A stretch of DNA of 64,000 nt from Methyloprofundus sp. (GCA_016592635.1 AP023240.1:1240001-1304000), one strand, 5' to 3'. Positions 36,996 to 47,532 are shown, counted from the first letter of the stretch. A program made the numbers and translations. The notes: generated from the sequence alone by a model not told the origin.

Positions 36996-37349
36996 ATGGC
37001 AAAAAAGAACAAAGTGAATATAGTCGGGGAAGTTGAAACGTTTAACCCTAAAAAAATGAAATCATTTTATGGCTGGGATGGTGATGTTTTGGTTTTGAAT
37101 GTTTTGGGTACGCCGAGCGCTAAAAAAGATGCCATTGGCAAACCCAAAGGCACGCAACTGAAAATCAGTGTCAAAGCCGCTCCGGTTGCAGGTAAGGCGA
37201 CAGATTACATGGTGCGCTTTTTGGCCAAGGAGTTTGGGGTTGCTAAAAACGATATTGAGGTGGTATTTGGACGTATGAATGTGAATAAACAACTGCGTAT
37301 TAAGGCACCAACAAAATTACCTCGTAGTATTGCCCAGCTCGAAAAATAG
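36996..37349 (+). CDS. DUF167 (YggU-like) family protein
   Basis: Start placed at ATG 36996; an upstream in-frame start would run through the repeat. 117 residues. Central motif VLNVLGTPSAKKDAIGKPKG then ISVKAAPVAGKATDYMVRFLAKEFGV and VVFGRMNVNKQLRIKAP, the DUF167 fold. Function unknown. About ten bases later the exporter operon begins. Confidence 0.8.
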   Translation: MAKKNKVNIVGEVETFNPKKMKSFYGWDGDVLVLNVLGTPSAKKDAIGKPKGTQLKISVKAAPVAGKATDYMVRFLAKEFGVAKNDIEVVFGRMNVNKQLRIKAPTKLPRSIAQLEK

Positions 37350-37361
37350 GAAGCTTATTAT

Positions 37362-38399
37362 ATGATAAAAAAACCACTTAAATTTATTCTTGTTGTTCTT
37401 TTAGTCGCTGGTCTTGCCACGTCTATCTGGTATTTTAACAAGTCCCCGGCAACGGATCAATCTAGCCTGGCCTTGTTTGGCAATATTGATATTCGCCAAG
37501 TTCAACTGGCTTTTCATGATGCAGAACATATCGCAACGATGACGGCGAAAGAAGGTGACCGAGTTAAACAAGGTCAGTTATTGGCGACTCAGGATTTAGA
37601 CCGTTTTCAGTATGCGATAGACTTTGCCGAGGCAAAAACCGATGAGCAAGCACAACAGGTAAAACGTTTGGTAGCGGGTTCACGCCCTGAAGATATTCGT
37701 AAAGCAAATGCAGATGTCAAATCGGCTGTTGCCGAGGTGGCTTTTGCTAAAAAAGAACTCAAACGCCAACAAAGTCTGGTGAAAAAGAAGCTCACTTCGA
37801 TTGAGTCCGTTGACCGTACGCGTACAGACTATGCGACTGCCCAGGAAAAACTACATGCCTTAAAAGAACAACAGGCACTGGCAATTATAGGGCCGCGTGA
37901 AGAAGATATTGCCGCTGCAAAAGCCTTGTTAAAAGCGAATGAAAGCAGTCTTAAACTGGCTAAAAAAGCCTGGAAGGATGGTCATCTTTATGCGCCTACC
38001 GAAGGTATTATCCAGGATCGCATTCTGGAACCGGGTGATATGGCCGATAGTCACATACCCGTTTATACCCTGGCATTAGTCGAACCAGTCTGGGCGCGCG
38101 TTTATGTGCCTGAAAATCAGCTAGGCAAATTAAAATACGGTATGCCTGTACAGATCAGCACAGACAGCTATGCAAATAAATCGTATCAGGGCTGGGTAGG
38201 TTTTATTTCACCAACGGCTGAATTTACCCCTAAAACAGTCGAAACGCCTGAACTGCGTACTCATCTGGTTTATCAAGTGCGCGTGTTTGCCTGTAATCCA
38301 CAAAATGAATTACGTCTGGGGATGCCTGTTACGGTTAATATTGACTTGACGGCAGCTACCGATCAGCAAGCAAAGTCTAACTGTCATACACAGCCATGA
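37362..38399 (+). CDS. HlyD-family membrane fusion protein of an ABC exporter (YbhG-like)
   Basis: 345 residues. N-terminal helix (FILVVLLVAGLATSIWYF), then a barrel-sandwich hybrid split by a coiled-coil hairpin (LVAGSRPEDIRKANADVKSA ... KKELKRQQSLV) and LYAPTEGIIQDRILEPGD. This is the adaptor of an ABC-2 exporter. ATG of the ATPase gene overlaps its stop. The order adaptor, fused ATPase, two permeases equals that of ybhGFSR in E. coli. Confidence 0.87.
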   Translation: MIKKPLKFILVVLLVAGLATSIWYFNKSPATDQSSLALFGNIDIRQVQLAFHDAEHIATMTAKEGDRVKQGQLLATQDLDRFQYAIDFAEAKTDEQAQQVKRLVAGSRPEDIRKANADVKSAVAEVAFAKKELKRQQSLVKKKLTSIESVDRTRTDYATAQEKLHALKEQQALAIIGPREEDIAAAKALLKANESSLKLAKKAWKDGHLYAPTEGIIQDRILEPGDMADSHIPVYTLALVEPVWARVYVPENQLGKLKYGMPVQISTDSYANKSYQGWVGFISPTAEFTPKTVETPELRTHLVYQVRVFACNPQNELRLGMPVTVNIDLTAATDQQAKSNCHTQP

Positions 38400-40138
38400 T
38401 AGCTGCTGAGACAGAGGAAGTATTAGCAGTTGCAATCAAACAGCTGGGCAAGCAGTTCACTATTGGGAAACGGGTCATTAATGCTTTACAGGCTGTTTCG
38501 CTTATGATTCGCAAAGGCGAAGTGGTTGGCTTGATAGGCCCTGATGGTGCTGGCAAGACGACCTTGCTACGTCTGGTAGCGGGGTTATTAGTCCCTAGCA
38601 AAGGCACAATAAACGTTTTTGGTCATGATAGTGTACAGCAGGGCGATGATATCCATCGCTTGTGTGGTTATATGCCACAGCGTTTTGGCTTGTATGAAGA
38701 CCTGAGTGTTACAGAAAATCTTAATCTTTATGCTGATTTACACGGAGTGAGCCTCTCAGTTCGGCAGCAACGCATTGAGGATTTAATGCATATGACAGGT
38801 CTAGCTCCGTTTACACAGCGTCTGGCTGGGCGTTTGTCAGGTGGAATGAAACAAAAACTGGGGCTCGCTTGCACCTTACTTAGCAATCCTGCCTTGTTAT
38901 TACTTGATGAACCGAGTGTCGGCGTTGATCCTGTTTCCAGAAGAGAGTTATGGAGCATTATTGAGCAACAGGTTGCAAGCCAGAGTATGACGGTTTTATT
39001 GAGTACCGCTTATATGGACGAGGCGGAACGCTGCCATCAAGTGGTGATGCTGGATGAAGGTGAGTTAGTGGATACTAACAGTCCGGATTATTTCAAAGCT
39101 AAAATGCAGGGACATAGTTATCGGGTTAGCCACCCCGAACTGCCTAACCGTCTGCTGCAAAGTCAGTTGATTAAACAAGAAAATATTATTGATGCGGTCA
39201 TACAAGGTGAAAAAGTACGTATTATTCACCGTCATAAAGCTTTGCCCGTCTTCACTGGTACACTGGAAGCAGCCGATATTGAAGCAACACCCCCGCGTCT
39301 GGAAGATGCTTTTATTAATCTGTTGAGGGAGCGGCATCCTGTTGCAAAGCTGGGAACGATTGAGCCTTCTCTTAAAAACTCCGCTTCCATAACGGATGGC
39401 ACGATGATTCATGTCGAAGGCGTTGATCGTTGGTTTGGTGATTTTCAAGCAGTTAAAAAGTTAAATTTTTCGGTTAAACGCGGGGAAATATTTGGTTTAT
39501 TAGGGGCTAATGGCGCGGGTAAAACCACCACCTTTCGTATGCTATGCGGGTTGCTGCCTGCCAGCAATGGACAATTACGAGTCGCGGGTGTCGATATTCG
39601 GCGAGCAGCGGCTAAGGCTCGATCTCGTATAGGCTATATGTCACAAAAATTCTCCTTGTATGCCAATTTAAGTGTACTGCAAAACCTGAACTTTTTTAGC
39701 AGTGCTTATGGGTTGTCAGGGCAACAGCGTGAACAGCGAATACAATGGGCTTTACAGCAATTTGAACTGAGTGTTGAGCAGCATAGTGAATGTACAGACT
39801 TACCACTGGGCTATAAGCAGCGTCTGGCAATGGCCTGTGCCTTGATGCACGAGCCAGATATTCTGTTTCTTGATGAACCCACCTCGGGTGTAGACCCTTT
39901 AGCCAGACGAGAATTTTGGAATCGCACCAATCAACTTGCCGCCAGTGGCGTTACCGTGCTGGTGACCACGCATTTTATGGAGGAAGCGGAATATTGTGAT
40001 CGTTTGGTAATTATGGTGGAAGGCAGTATTTTAACCACGGGGACACCCGCTGAAATCAAGCGGCAAGTCAGTACAGCAGCACAGCCTGATCCGACCATGG
40101 AAGAGGCCTTTATTCAGTTAGTCGAGGCGAGACAGTGA
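38396..40138 (+). CDS. Fused double ATPase of ABC exporter (YbhF-like)
   Basis: 580 residues, two ABC domains. First: Walker A GPDGAGKTT, signature LSGGMKQKLGLA, Walker B LLLLDEPSVGVDP. Second: GANGAGKTT, TDLPLGYKQRLAMA (signature degenerate: LPLGY), LFLDEPTSGVDP. Domains are joined by a linker near residue 300. Such fused ATPases power a pair of ABC-2 permeases, both encoded next. It overlaps both neighbours. Confidence 0.9.
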   Translation: MIAAETEEVLAVAIKQLGKQFTIGKRVINALQAVSLMIRKGEVVGLIGPDGAGKTTLLRLVAGLLVPSKGTINVFGHDSVQQGDDIHRLCGYMPQRFGLYEDLSVTENLNLYADLHGVSLSVRQQRIEDLMHMTGLAPFTQRLAGRLSGGMKQKLGLACTLLSNPALLLLDEPSVGVDPVSRRELWSIIEQQVASQSMTVLLSTAYMDEAERCHQVVMLDEGELVDTNSPDYFKAKMQGHSYRVSHPELPNRLLQSQLIKQENIIDAVIQGEKVRIIHRHKALPVFTGTLEAADIEATPPRLEDAFINLLRERHPVAKLGTIEPSLKNSASITDGTMIHVEGVDRWFGDFQAVKKLNFSVKRGEIFGLLGANGAGKTTTFRMLCGLLPASNGQLRVAGVDIRRAAAKARSRIGYMSQKFSLYANLSVLQNLNFFSSAYGLSGQQREQRIQWALQQFELSVEQHSECTDLPLGYKQRLAMACALMHEPDILFLDEPTSGVDPLARREFWNRTNQLAASGVTVLVTTHFMEEAEYCDRLVIMVEGSILTTGTPAEIKRQVSTAAQPDPTMEEAFIQLVEARQ

Positions 40139-41271
40139 TGAACGAGCGTCATATTAACAAGTCTATGCGCCTGAAAGGTCTGATTATCAAAGAATTCCTA
40201 CAAATCTGGCGTGATCCGAGCAGCCTAGCCATTGCTTTTGTTATGCCAGTGTTTCTGTTATTACTATTCGGCTACGGGGTGTCGCTGGATGCTAAGCATG
40301 TTCCCATCGGCTGGGTAATCGACAAAAGCACACCTGAAACGACAAGTTTTACAGCGGCTTTTGAGCGTTCCGAGTATTTTAATAACCATCATTACACGCA
40401 TATGGGCGCTGCAAAACAGGCAATGCAACAGAGAAAAATCCATGCCATTATTCACCTGAGAGCGAATTTTAGTCGTGAATTATTTAAACAAAATTCTCCC
40501 AGTATTCAGGTGATTGTCGATGGCGTGGATGCAAATACCGCACGCTTAATTTCAGGTTATATTCAAGCTGCTTGGAATGAATGGCTGACGCATCTGGCAC
40601 AAACGCGCGGCATCCCCTTGGCATATCCTGTAATCGCCGAACAGCGGATCTGGTATAATAGTGCCATTCTCAGTAAAGACTATCTGGTGCCAGGTCTGAT
40701 CGCAGTGATTATGACCTTAATCGGTGCCTTATTAACGGCGCTGGTGATGGCACGTGAATGGGAGCGGGGTACCCTGGAAGCCATGATTGCCACCCCGGTG
40801 ACCATGCGTGAAGTGCTGGCTGGAAAATTGATTCCCTATTATTTGCTGGGCATGGGCGGTATGTTGCTGTCTATTGCGATGGCAGTCTTTCTGTTTGATG
40901 TGCCCTTGCGGGGTTCGTTCTGGGTGTTATTGCTGACGGGTAGCTTATTTATGTTGGTTGCTCTGGGGATGGGGCTGGTCATTTCCATTGTGACTAAAAA
41001 CCAGTTCGTTGCTGGGCAAGTTGCCATTATTGCGACTTTTCTACCTGCTTTTATATTATCTGGTTTTATTTTTGATATAGACAGTATGCCATTCGCTATA
41101 CAGGCTTTTACTTATCTGGTTGCGGCGCGTTATTTTGTGGCGATTTTACAAACCGTCTTTTTGACGGGTAATGTGTGGGCGATTATTTTGCCGAATGCAG
41201 CGGCTTTGTTATTAATGGCTGTCCTGTTTTTCATATTGGCGATGAAAAAAGCCCCTAAACGTCTGGAGTAA
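40138..41271 (+). CDS. ABC-2 permease 1 (YbhS-like)
   Basis: 377 residues from ATG 40138 (overlap TGATG with the ATPase stop). One helix near the N-terminus (IAFVMPVFLLLLFGYGVSL), a periplasmic domain of about 140 residues, then five helices including LVPGLIAVIMTLIGALLTALVMAREWERGTLE, the family signature. Exports drugs or lipid-like compounds in homologues; substrate unknown here. Confidence 0.88.
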   Translation: MNERHINKSMRLKGLIIKEFLQIWRDPSSLAIAFVMPVFLLLLFGYGVSLDAKHVPIGWVIDKSTPETTSFTAAFERSEYFNNHHYTHMGAAKQAMQQRKIHAIIHLRANFSRELFKQNSPSIQVIVDGVDANTARLISGYIQAAWNEWLTHLAQTRGIPLAYPVIAEQRIWYNSAILSKDYLVPGLIAVIMTLIGALLTALVMAREWERGTLEAMIATPVTMREVLAGKLIPYYLLGMGGMLLSIAMAVFLFDVPLRGSFWVLLLTGSLFMLVALGMGLVISIVTKNQFVAGQVAIIATFLPAFILSGFIFDIDSMPFAIQAFTYLVAARYFVAILQTVFLTGNVWAIILPNAAALLLMAVLFFILAMKKAPKRLE

Positions 41272-41273
41272 TT

Positions 41274-42386
41274 ATGTGGGCAATGATTTACGCATTACTG
41301 ATTAAAGAATTCTTAGCGATTTTAAAAGACAAGAAAAGTCGTTTTGTCTTGATTGGTCCCCCTATTATTCAGCTTTTTGTCTTTGGTTATGGTGCTAGCT
41401 TTGATCTTAATCATGTGCCTATTGCAGTCTATAATGAAGACCAGAGTATCGCCTCCAGAGATTTTATCAGTCACATTACCGCTTCGCCTGCCTTTACCCA
41501 AGTTTTAACTATGACGCATCATGAACAGATTGCGCCTGCTCTGGATGAACAAAAGGTGCTGGCTGTGCTACATCTCGGGCCACACTTTAGTCGCGATTTA
41601 TATACGGGACGACAAGCCGCCTCGGTACAAATTCTGATTGATGGTCGTAATTCAAATAGTGCACTCATTGCTCTGAACTATATGCAAAGCATTCTGGCAA
41701 AATTTAATCTGGACTGGGCGAAACAGCATCAGCAATCATTACCCCCAGCACAACTAAAAATTCGCGCCTGGTTTAATCCTGATCTTGCCAGTCGCTGGTT
41801 TATCGTGCCAGGTATTGTTGGTTTGTTAACACTAGTGGTCACCATTATCGTAACAGCACTTTCAATTGCCAGAGAACGGGAACAGGGTACTTTTGACCAG
41901 CTTTTAGTTACACCATTGACCCCTTTGCAGATCTTGCTGGGCAAAGCGATCCCCGGCTTAATTATCGGCGTAGTAGAGGCCTCATTTATTACCCTGATGG
42001 CAGTACTCTGGTTTAAAATTCCCTTACTGGGTAGTCTGCTTGCCCTGTATATCGGCATTATTTTATTTGTCTTTGCTATTATTGGTGTGGGATTGATGAT
42101 TTCCTCGCTGTCTGTGACACAGCAACAAGGCTTGCTGGGCGGTTTCTTATTTATCGTACCTGCCATTATTCTATCTGGCTTCGCAACACCGATTGCGAAT
42201 ATGCCTGTCTGGGTTCAGCAGTTTACCTTGATTAACCCTTTGCGTTATTTTCTGATTATTGTGCGCGGGGTATTTCTTGAGGGCTTTTCAGTGGCTGACC
42301 TGCTGGATCAATTTTGGCCTTTGGTGATTATTGGCATGATAACCTTGAGTTGTGCGGGGTGGTTATTTCGGCGGCGAATGTATTAA
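41274..42386 (+). CDS. ABC-2 permease 2 (YbhR-like)
   Basis: 370 residues, start two bases after the previous stop. Same layout as permease 1: FVLIGPPIIQLFVFGYGASF, periplasmic domain, then FIVPGIVGLLTLVVTIIVTALSIAREREQGTFDQLLVTPL. The two permeases form the membrane heterodimer for the fused ATPase. End of the operon. Confidence 0.88.
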   Translation: MWAMIYALLIKEFLAILKDKKSRFVLIGPPIIQLFVFGYGASFDLNHVPIAVYNEDQSIASRDFISHITASPAFTQVLTMTHHEQIAPALDEQKVLAVLHLGPHFSRDLYTGRQAASVQILIDGRNSNSALIALNYMQSILAKFNLDWAKQHQQSLPPAQLKIRAWFNPDLASRWFIVPGIVGLLTLVVTIIVTALSIAREREQGTFDQLLVTPLTPLQILLGKAIPGLIIGVVEASFITLMAVLWFKIPLLGSLLALYIGIILFVFAIIGVGLMISSLSVTQQQGLLGGFLFIVPAIILSGFATPIANMPVWVQQFTLINPLRYFLIIVRGVFLEGFSVADLLDQFWPLVIIGMITLSCAGWLFRRRMY

Positions 42387-42565
42387 ATGTCGGGGGTATT
42401 ATTACCGATACCAATAAAGCTGGGAAGAAAAGTAAAATAGAGTCAGCCATATGACTCTGCAAACCAGCGGTTATACTCATGCTTTAATAAATAAGTGTTT
42501 TTTCACCCCAATACCACTCACTTAATGGCATTGGTATTATTATCTTTACTCATTGCAATACAGCT

Positions 42566-43212
42566 ATGCTACTGCCTCTTGAATATTCTCTTTATGCTAA
42601 ATCTATAGTTGGCGTACTGGCTATTGTCAATCCTATGGGGGCTATCCCAACCTTTCTTTCATTATGCGCCGGGCGTACAGTTGAGGACTGTCAAAAGGTG
42701 GCGCGAACCAGCGCAATTGCCGTTGCTTTGATACTCATTATTGCAACGTGGGCTGGTGACTTGACATTGAGTTTTTTTGGCATTAGTGTTGCTGCTTTTC
42801 GTGCAGGGGGAGGCTTGCTTATATTATTGATGGCAATCTCTATGATGCATGTAAAACAGAGTCATTCCCAACGTACACCTGCTGAGGCTGAGGAGGCTAA
42901 TGATAAAGAATGTATCGCTGTGGTTCCATTAGCTATTCCCTTAATGGCCGGTCCGGGTGCTATTAGTATGGCGATGATAAATGCTCACCAGTTATCTGGT
43001 TGGTATGATCGATTGATTTTAAGTTTTGGTATTATCGGGGTTGCCTTGTCTGTGTGGGTTGCGTTACGTTACGTCTGGCAACGCCAATTGGAGCAAAGCT
43101 GGGTATTACCGGGTTGAATATAGCAACACGTATTGTGGGGCTTTTATTGGCCGCTATCGGTTTTCAGATGCTCACATCCGGGCTGGCAATACTTTTACCG
43201 AGGCTTGGCTGA
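42566..43212 (+). pseudogene. marC: MarC-family membrane protein, frameshifted near the end
   Basis: The first frame (42566-43117) has the family opening AKSIVGVLAIVNPMGAIPTFLSL, then VPLAIPLMAGPGAISMAMI, and stops prematurely after QRQLEQSWVLPG. The missing last helix continues in another frame as LGITGLNIATRIVGLLLAAIGF and MLTSGLAILLPRLG to 43212. The shift lies near 43095. Either the gene is freshly broken or this is a sequencing error; the product would lack only its final helix. MarC proteins are of unknown function. Confidence 0.8.
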
Positions 43213-43453
43213 CAGATAATCTGAATTCAATAAAATGACTTCAAATTCTTCGGTAATTTCCTCTTGACGATAAATCTGACTTCTTTTATGTATTCTCTCT
43301 ATCATACTGACCTTCCGAACTGTTCAGCTTAACTCTCGTAAATAAAGGCAGGTACTTACATTCCTGACGGTGTTATACACGCATGACGGTTAATAGTGTG
43401 TCCTGCCTCTGTGTTAGAATAATCAATTATACTCTAGCGGATATAAGCATAGG

Positions 43454-44785
43454 ATGACTGAACCTTCTTTTCACTCCCCGGTACCTTTATTAAAAGCCTA
43501 TCTTTTACCTTATGCTTTTTTATTGATTTTGTATTTATTGATTATAGGCGGTGGGAGTGTCTGGCTGTATTTGACCGCCAGGCACGCACAGACAGAACTG
43601 ATTACTGGACATATTATTGAGGTAGTCAGTCCTTTTGTTAAGCAATTGAGTGAAGAGCATCCTCTCAATGGGGAAAATAGCGCTCCCTTTTTACTGAGTC
43701 AAAAAGTGACACGGTTGTATCAAACTTTACCCTATTTAAGGCAAATTTCCTTGCGTGATCAGCTGCGTGGATATGGTGTACGCTTAAGTGCCAAAAAACA
43801 ACTGGTCGATGTCGAATTAGAACCTTTGCATAGTGAGACAGTGTTGCCGTCCAGTCATCAACAACTGGTGCGTCAATTTCATCAAGAGACATCACCTTTG
43901 TTTCATATCACGCTTGATCTGACTTCAGTCCAGAATAATCCGGTACAAATGGATATTGCTTTTGAACGTGCCGGTTTAGTGGGGCGAATTAATGAGACAT
44001 TGCAATCCACCATGCATAGTCTTGTGATTTTTAGCCTTATAGGTATCCTAAGTTTTCTACTTGCTATCGCAATCGCAATTTATACGGGGTTGACCACACT
44101 AAAAGTGGAAGCGCGTTTACAAAAGATTTATCAGCAGGCTGCTATGGGGAAATTATCCGCTAGCCTGGTTCATGATTTAAGAAACCCATTGGCCAGCATT
44201 AGGGCGAATATTAAAAATCTGCTGATTACACCCGATGAAACGGAGCAAGTCGTTGATGAAATGGATCATGATATTCAGCGGCTGGAGCAAAAATTAACCG
44301 ATTTTTTAGCATTAACCAAGCCTAGAAATAGTGGTTTTGAAGCAATTAATATTGAACCGTTGATCAATGACTCAATCCGGGAATGCAAATCCTTGTTTAA
44401 ACAAAAAAATATAACGGTTACAGTCGATATTAAAGAAAATATACCAGCCATCACCGCGAATCCGGCGGATTTAAGAGATGCGCTGATTAATTTACTGATC
44501 AATGCCACAAATCATACTCAGGAACAGGGGTATATCTGGCTGGCTGTTCAGGTTAAACAGGGGCGCTTGGAAATTATTGTGGAAGATGATGGTGCAGGTA
44601 TTCAGCTTGAGAATTTAGCAAAAATATTTACGCCTTTTTTTACTACACGCTCTGAAGGGCATGGTTTAGGCTTGGCTATTGTCAAGCGCACTGTAGAAGC
44701 TCTTCATGGCAATATTTATGCAGAAAACCGCAAACCAGCTGGTGCACGTTTTATTATCTCTTTACCCCTGACACATGATGAATAA
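43454..44785 (+). CDS. Sensor histidine kinase of an NtrB-like pair
   Basis: 443 residues. Two membrane segments (about 15-38 and 195-218) enclose a periplasmic sensor of about 155 residues. Phospho-acceptor helix SASLVHDLRNPLASIRANI (His about 240), then NLLINATNHT, DDGAGI and GLGLAIVKRTV. It overlaps the gene of a sigma-54-type response regulator, so the two form a pair of ZraS/NtrB-like type. The signal is unknown. Confidence 0.85.
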   Translation: MTEPSFHSPVPLLKAYLLPYAFLLILYLLIIGGGSVWLYLTARHAQTELITGHIIEVVSPFVKQLSEEHPLNGENSAPFLLSQKVTRLYQTLPYLRQISLRDQLRGYGVRLSAKKQLVDVELEPLHSETVLPSSHQQLVRQFHQETSPLFHITLDLTSVQNNPVQMDIAFERAGLVGRINETLQSTMHSLVIFSLIGILSFLLAIAIAIYTGLTTLKVEARLQKIYQQAAMGKLSASLVHDLRNPLASIRANIKNLLITPDETEQVVDEMDHDIQRLEQKLTDFLALTKPRNSGFEAINIEPLINDSIRECKSLFKQKNITVTVDIKENIPAITANPADLRDALINLLINATNHTQEQGYIWLAVQVKQGRLEIIVEDDGAGIQLENLAKIFTPFFTTRSEGHGLGLAIVKRTVEALHGNIYAENRKPAGARFIISLPLTHDE

Positions 44786-46133
44786 AGATAACTTTCCTAA
44801 ACTCAATGGTATTTCTCTATTACTGGTGGATGATGACCCCGCTATCATTCGCAGTCTGGGCAGATCTCTACGTGGGTTGGGAGCAACGGTACGCAGTGCA
44901 GGCAGCGTAAAAGAAGCAGGGCTAGCCTTGGCAAGTTTTCGACCGGATGTCGTTTTATCTGATTTACAGCTTAAGGACGGCGAAGGCTTAGAGTTGGTGA
45001 GTCTTTATCTTAACCATGTGCCTGACGGCCATTTTTATTTGATTACCGGCTATGGTAGTGTGGAAAACGCAGTGAAGTCAATTAAGCTGGGTGTTAAGGA
45101 TTATTTTCAAAAACCGCTGGATCCCGTTGTACTGGCACAACGCTTACTTGACGATTTACCTCATCCTGAAGCATCCAAGCGACAGCTTGAACCCTATTTA
45201 TTGTTTAAAGATCCACTGATGGAACAGGCTTTGTGTGATTTGCCACAGATTGCCAGTAATAGTCAATCGGTACTGATTCATGGTGAATCGGGTACAGGTA
45301 AAGAACTTGTTGCCCGTGCTGTACATGAGTTAAGCTCAGTTTCCGAAGGTCCGTTTATCGCCTTGAACTGTGGTGCTATTCCTGAATCCTTACTGGAAGA
45401 TGAGCTGTTTGGGCATGAAAAAGGAGCTTTTACTGGTGCACAAAAAATGCGTAAAGGGCATTTTGAGCAGGCGCATGGGGGGACGTTATTTCTGGATGAA
45501 ATTGGTGAAATGCCATTAAACTTTCAAGTGCGTTTATTACGCGTCTTAGAAGATGGCATGATTCAGCGAGTAGGCAGTGAGCAGTCTATCGCTGTTAAGG
45601 TGCGTATTATTGCAGCGACCCATAGAAATCTGGAAAAAGCCGTGACATCAGGCCTTTTTAGACAGGATTTATTATACCGTTTGAATATTCTTCCCATTCA
45701 GTTACCGCCTTTACGCATGCGTCCCGCTGATATTCAGCTGCTTGCAAAACACTTCTTACAGCGCGCTTTACAGGATATGCAGCACTGTCCGCCCTGGCCT
45801 GAGCTTGATGCAGAAAGTCTTGCCTTATTGACCTGCTATGACTGGCCGGGTAATGTACGGGAATTACGCAATATCATGACCCGTCTTGCGGTACGATTGC
45901 CTAACGAAATCAAACACGTTGATGTTCAATGGGTATCCGGGTTATTGCCACAAAGATCTGAAGCATTACATTCAGGGCAGGGGGTTTTTATTCCAGCAGG
46001 AGCTAGCTTAGCGGAAGCCGAGCAAATTTTGATTGATGCCGCTTTAGCTGCAAGTGGGGGTAATCGTATTGAGGCGGCAAAGAGCCTGGGCATGGGGGAG
46101 CGAACCTTACGCCGTAAACTTAATCATTGCTAG
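44775..46133 (+). CDS. Sigma-54-dependent response regulator (NtrC family)
   Basis: 452 residues. Receiver domain with DDD pocket and phospho-acceptor Asp about 63 (VVLSDLQLKDGEGL); AAA+ domain with GESGTGKELVARAVH, the sigma-54 contact loop ELFGHEKGAFTGA, and LFLDEIGEMP; Fis-type helix-turn-helix at the end (NRIEAAKSLGMGERTLRRKL). It activates sigma-54 promoters when phosphorylated by the overlapping sensor. Its stop codon lies inside the 8-base duplication made by the adjacent insertion element, which preserves the gene. Confidence 0.9.
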   Translation: MMNKDNFPKLNGISLLLVDDDPAIIRSLGRSLRGLGATVRSAGSVKEAGLALASFRPDVVLSDLQLKDGEGLELVSLYLNHVPDGHFYLITGYGSVENAVKSIKLGVKDYFQKPLDPVVLAQRLLDDLPHPEASKRQLEPYLLFKDPLMEQALCDLPQIASNSQSVLIHGESGTGKELVARAVHELSSVSEGPFIALNCGAIPESLLEDELFGHEKGAFTGAQKMRKGHFEQAHGGTLFLDEIGEMPLNFQVRLLRVLEDGMIQRVGSEQSIAVKVRIIAATHRNLEKAVTSGLFRQDLLYRLNILPIQLPPLRMRPADIQLLAKHFLQRALQDMQHCPPWPELDAESLALLTCYDWPGNVRELRNIMTRLAVRLPNEIKHVDVQWVSGLLPQRSEALHSGQGVFIPAGASLAEAEQILIDAALAASGGNRIEAAKSLGMGERTLRRKLNHC

Positions 46134-46137
46134 AGAG

Positions 46138-47532
46138 GGGTGAGGCTTAAATATAATGTTATTTCTCATGATTTAATATAAAATCCCCATCTTTACTATC
46201 ACATTATTTTTCTCTACCCATGACAACTATCATCCACAATGTTGACGGAAGCATCACCGTATCAGTTACTTTAGCTCTGGAAGGCAATATGATGGAAATG
46301 GAAAACACGATACTGGATGCGGTCAATAGCGTAGGATGCGTAGCCACAGGCGAAGCTTTAAAATGCTTTGATACAAAGGGTACTCCGATTATAAGAGAGG
46401 GTGTAAAACTCACGTCTAAAAACAGAGACAGCAAAAAATATCAAACGCCCTTTGGCATCATTGAAATTAAACGTCATGTTTACCAATCGTCAAAAGGAGG
46501 GCATATTTTTTGTCCATTAGAAGACTCGGCGCATACTATTTTTGCAGCGACTCCTAAATTTGCACAGCAATTGTCCCACAAGTATTCCCAAGGAAATGCC
46601 AATTCAGTTTGTCTTGATTTGAAGAATAATCACAATCGGATCATTGCCAAATCCACGATACAAAATGTAACGAACTGGGTAGGAAGTATTGCGACGGCAC
46701 AAGAAGAAAAGTGGGAGTATGAGCTGCCTGAATTAGATGAACCCATTAGTACGATTGTTTTCAGTTTAGATGGTGCTTATGTTTTAATGGCAAACGAAGG
46801 TTACCGTGAAGCAATGGTTGGTAACCTGTCTTTGTATGACTGCGAGGGTGAACGCCAGCATACTCTCTACTTGGGAGAAGCGCCTGAATATGGGAAGGCA
46901 AGTTTCAAAGAGCGGTATGAGCATGAAATCACCTGCATAAAAGCCCGTTACCCCGATGCACTTTATCTTGGTATTGCGGATGGAGCCAAAGATAACTGGA
47001 CATTTTTAGAGCAACATACTCAGCAACAATTGGTTGATTTTTATCATGTCACTGAATATTTAGCAAAAGCCTCTCATGCTATTTTTCCAAAAAAATCAAC
47101 GGCTATTGATCGTAAAAAATGGCTGTCAGATCGTTGTTCCCAACTCAAGAATGACACAGGGGCGGCGCAAACCATTTTAGAAGAATTAACGCCATTAATG
47201 GAATCTAGGCTCACCAAATCAATCAAGGCGGATTTAGAAACAACGCTCACCTATTTTAAAAATAATATCGCTAAAAACAGGATGAATTATGCCTCACATG
47301 TTAATAAAAATTTACCGATTGGTTCGGGCGTGACAGAAGCAGCTTGTAAAACATTAGTTAAACAGCGGCTTTGTGGCTCAGGTATGAGATGGAAAACAAA
47401 AGGAGCTAAAGTTGTATTGAGTTTACGTGCATTAGTTCAAACAACAAATAGGTGGCAACAATTTTGGGAGAAAATTATTCAAGGTGAGGCCCAATATTTA
47501 ATGGCTTAATACATTATATTAAAGCCTCACCC
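46138..47532. mobile_element. ISKra4-family insertion sequence, complete
   Basis: Ends GGGTGAGGCTTAAATATAAT and its complement ATATTAAAGCCTCACCC form terminal inverted repeats. Both sides carry CTAGAGAG (46130-46137 and 47533-47540), an 8-base target duplication. One transposase gene lies within. Complete ends, intact gene and exact duplication indicate a recent insertion. Confidence 0.88.
46220..47509 (+). CDS. ISKra4-family transposase
   Basis: 429 residues, intact. N-terminal part with FGIIEIKRHVYQSSKGGHIFCPLE; catalytic core VFSLDGAYVLM, LGIADGAKDNWTFLEQH then VDFYHVTEYLAKASH, and GSGVTEAACKTLVKQRLCGSGMRW in the C-terminal part, giving a DDE-type arrangement of this family. It cuts and joins the element's ends. 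Confidence 0.85.
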   Translation: MTTIIHNVDGSITVSVTLALEGNMMEMENTILDAVNSVGCVATGEALKCFDTKGTPIIREGVKLTSKNRDSKKYQTPFGIIEIKRHVYQSSKGGHIFCPLEDSAHTIFAATPKFAQQLSHKYSQGNANSVCLDLKNNHNRIIAKSTIQNVTNWVGSIATAQEEKWEYELPELDEPISTIVFSLDGAYVLMANEGYREAMVGNLSLYDCEGERQHTLYLGEAPEYGKASFKERYEHEITCIKARYPDALYLGIADGAKDNWTFLEQHTQQQLVDFYHVTEYLAKASHAIFPKKSTAIDRKKWLSDRCSQLKNDTGAAQTILEELTPLMESRLTKSIKADLETTLTYFKNNIAKNRMNYASHVNKNLPIGSGVTEAACKTLVKQRLCGSGMRWKTKGAKVVLSLRALVQTTNRWQQFWEKIIQGEAQYLMA

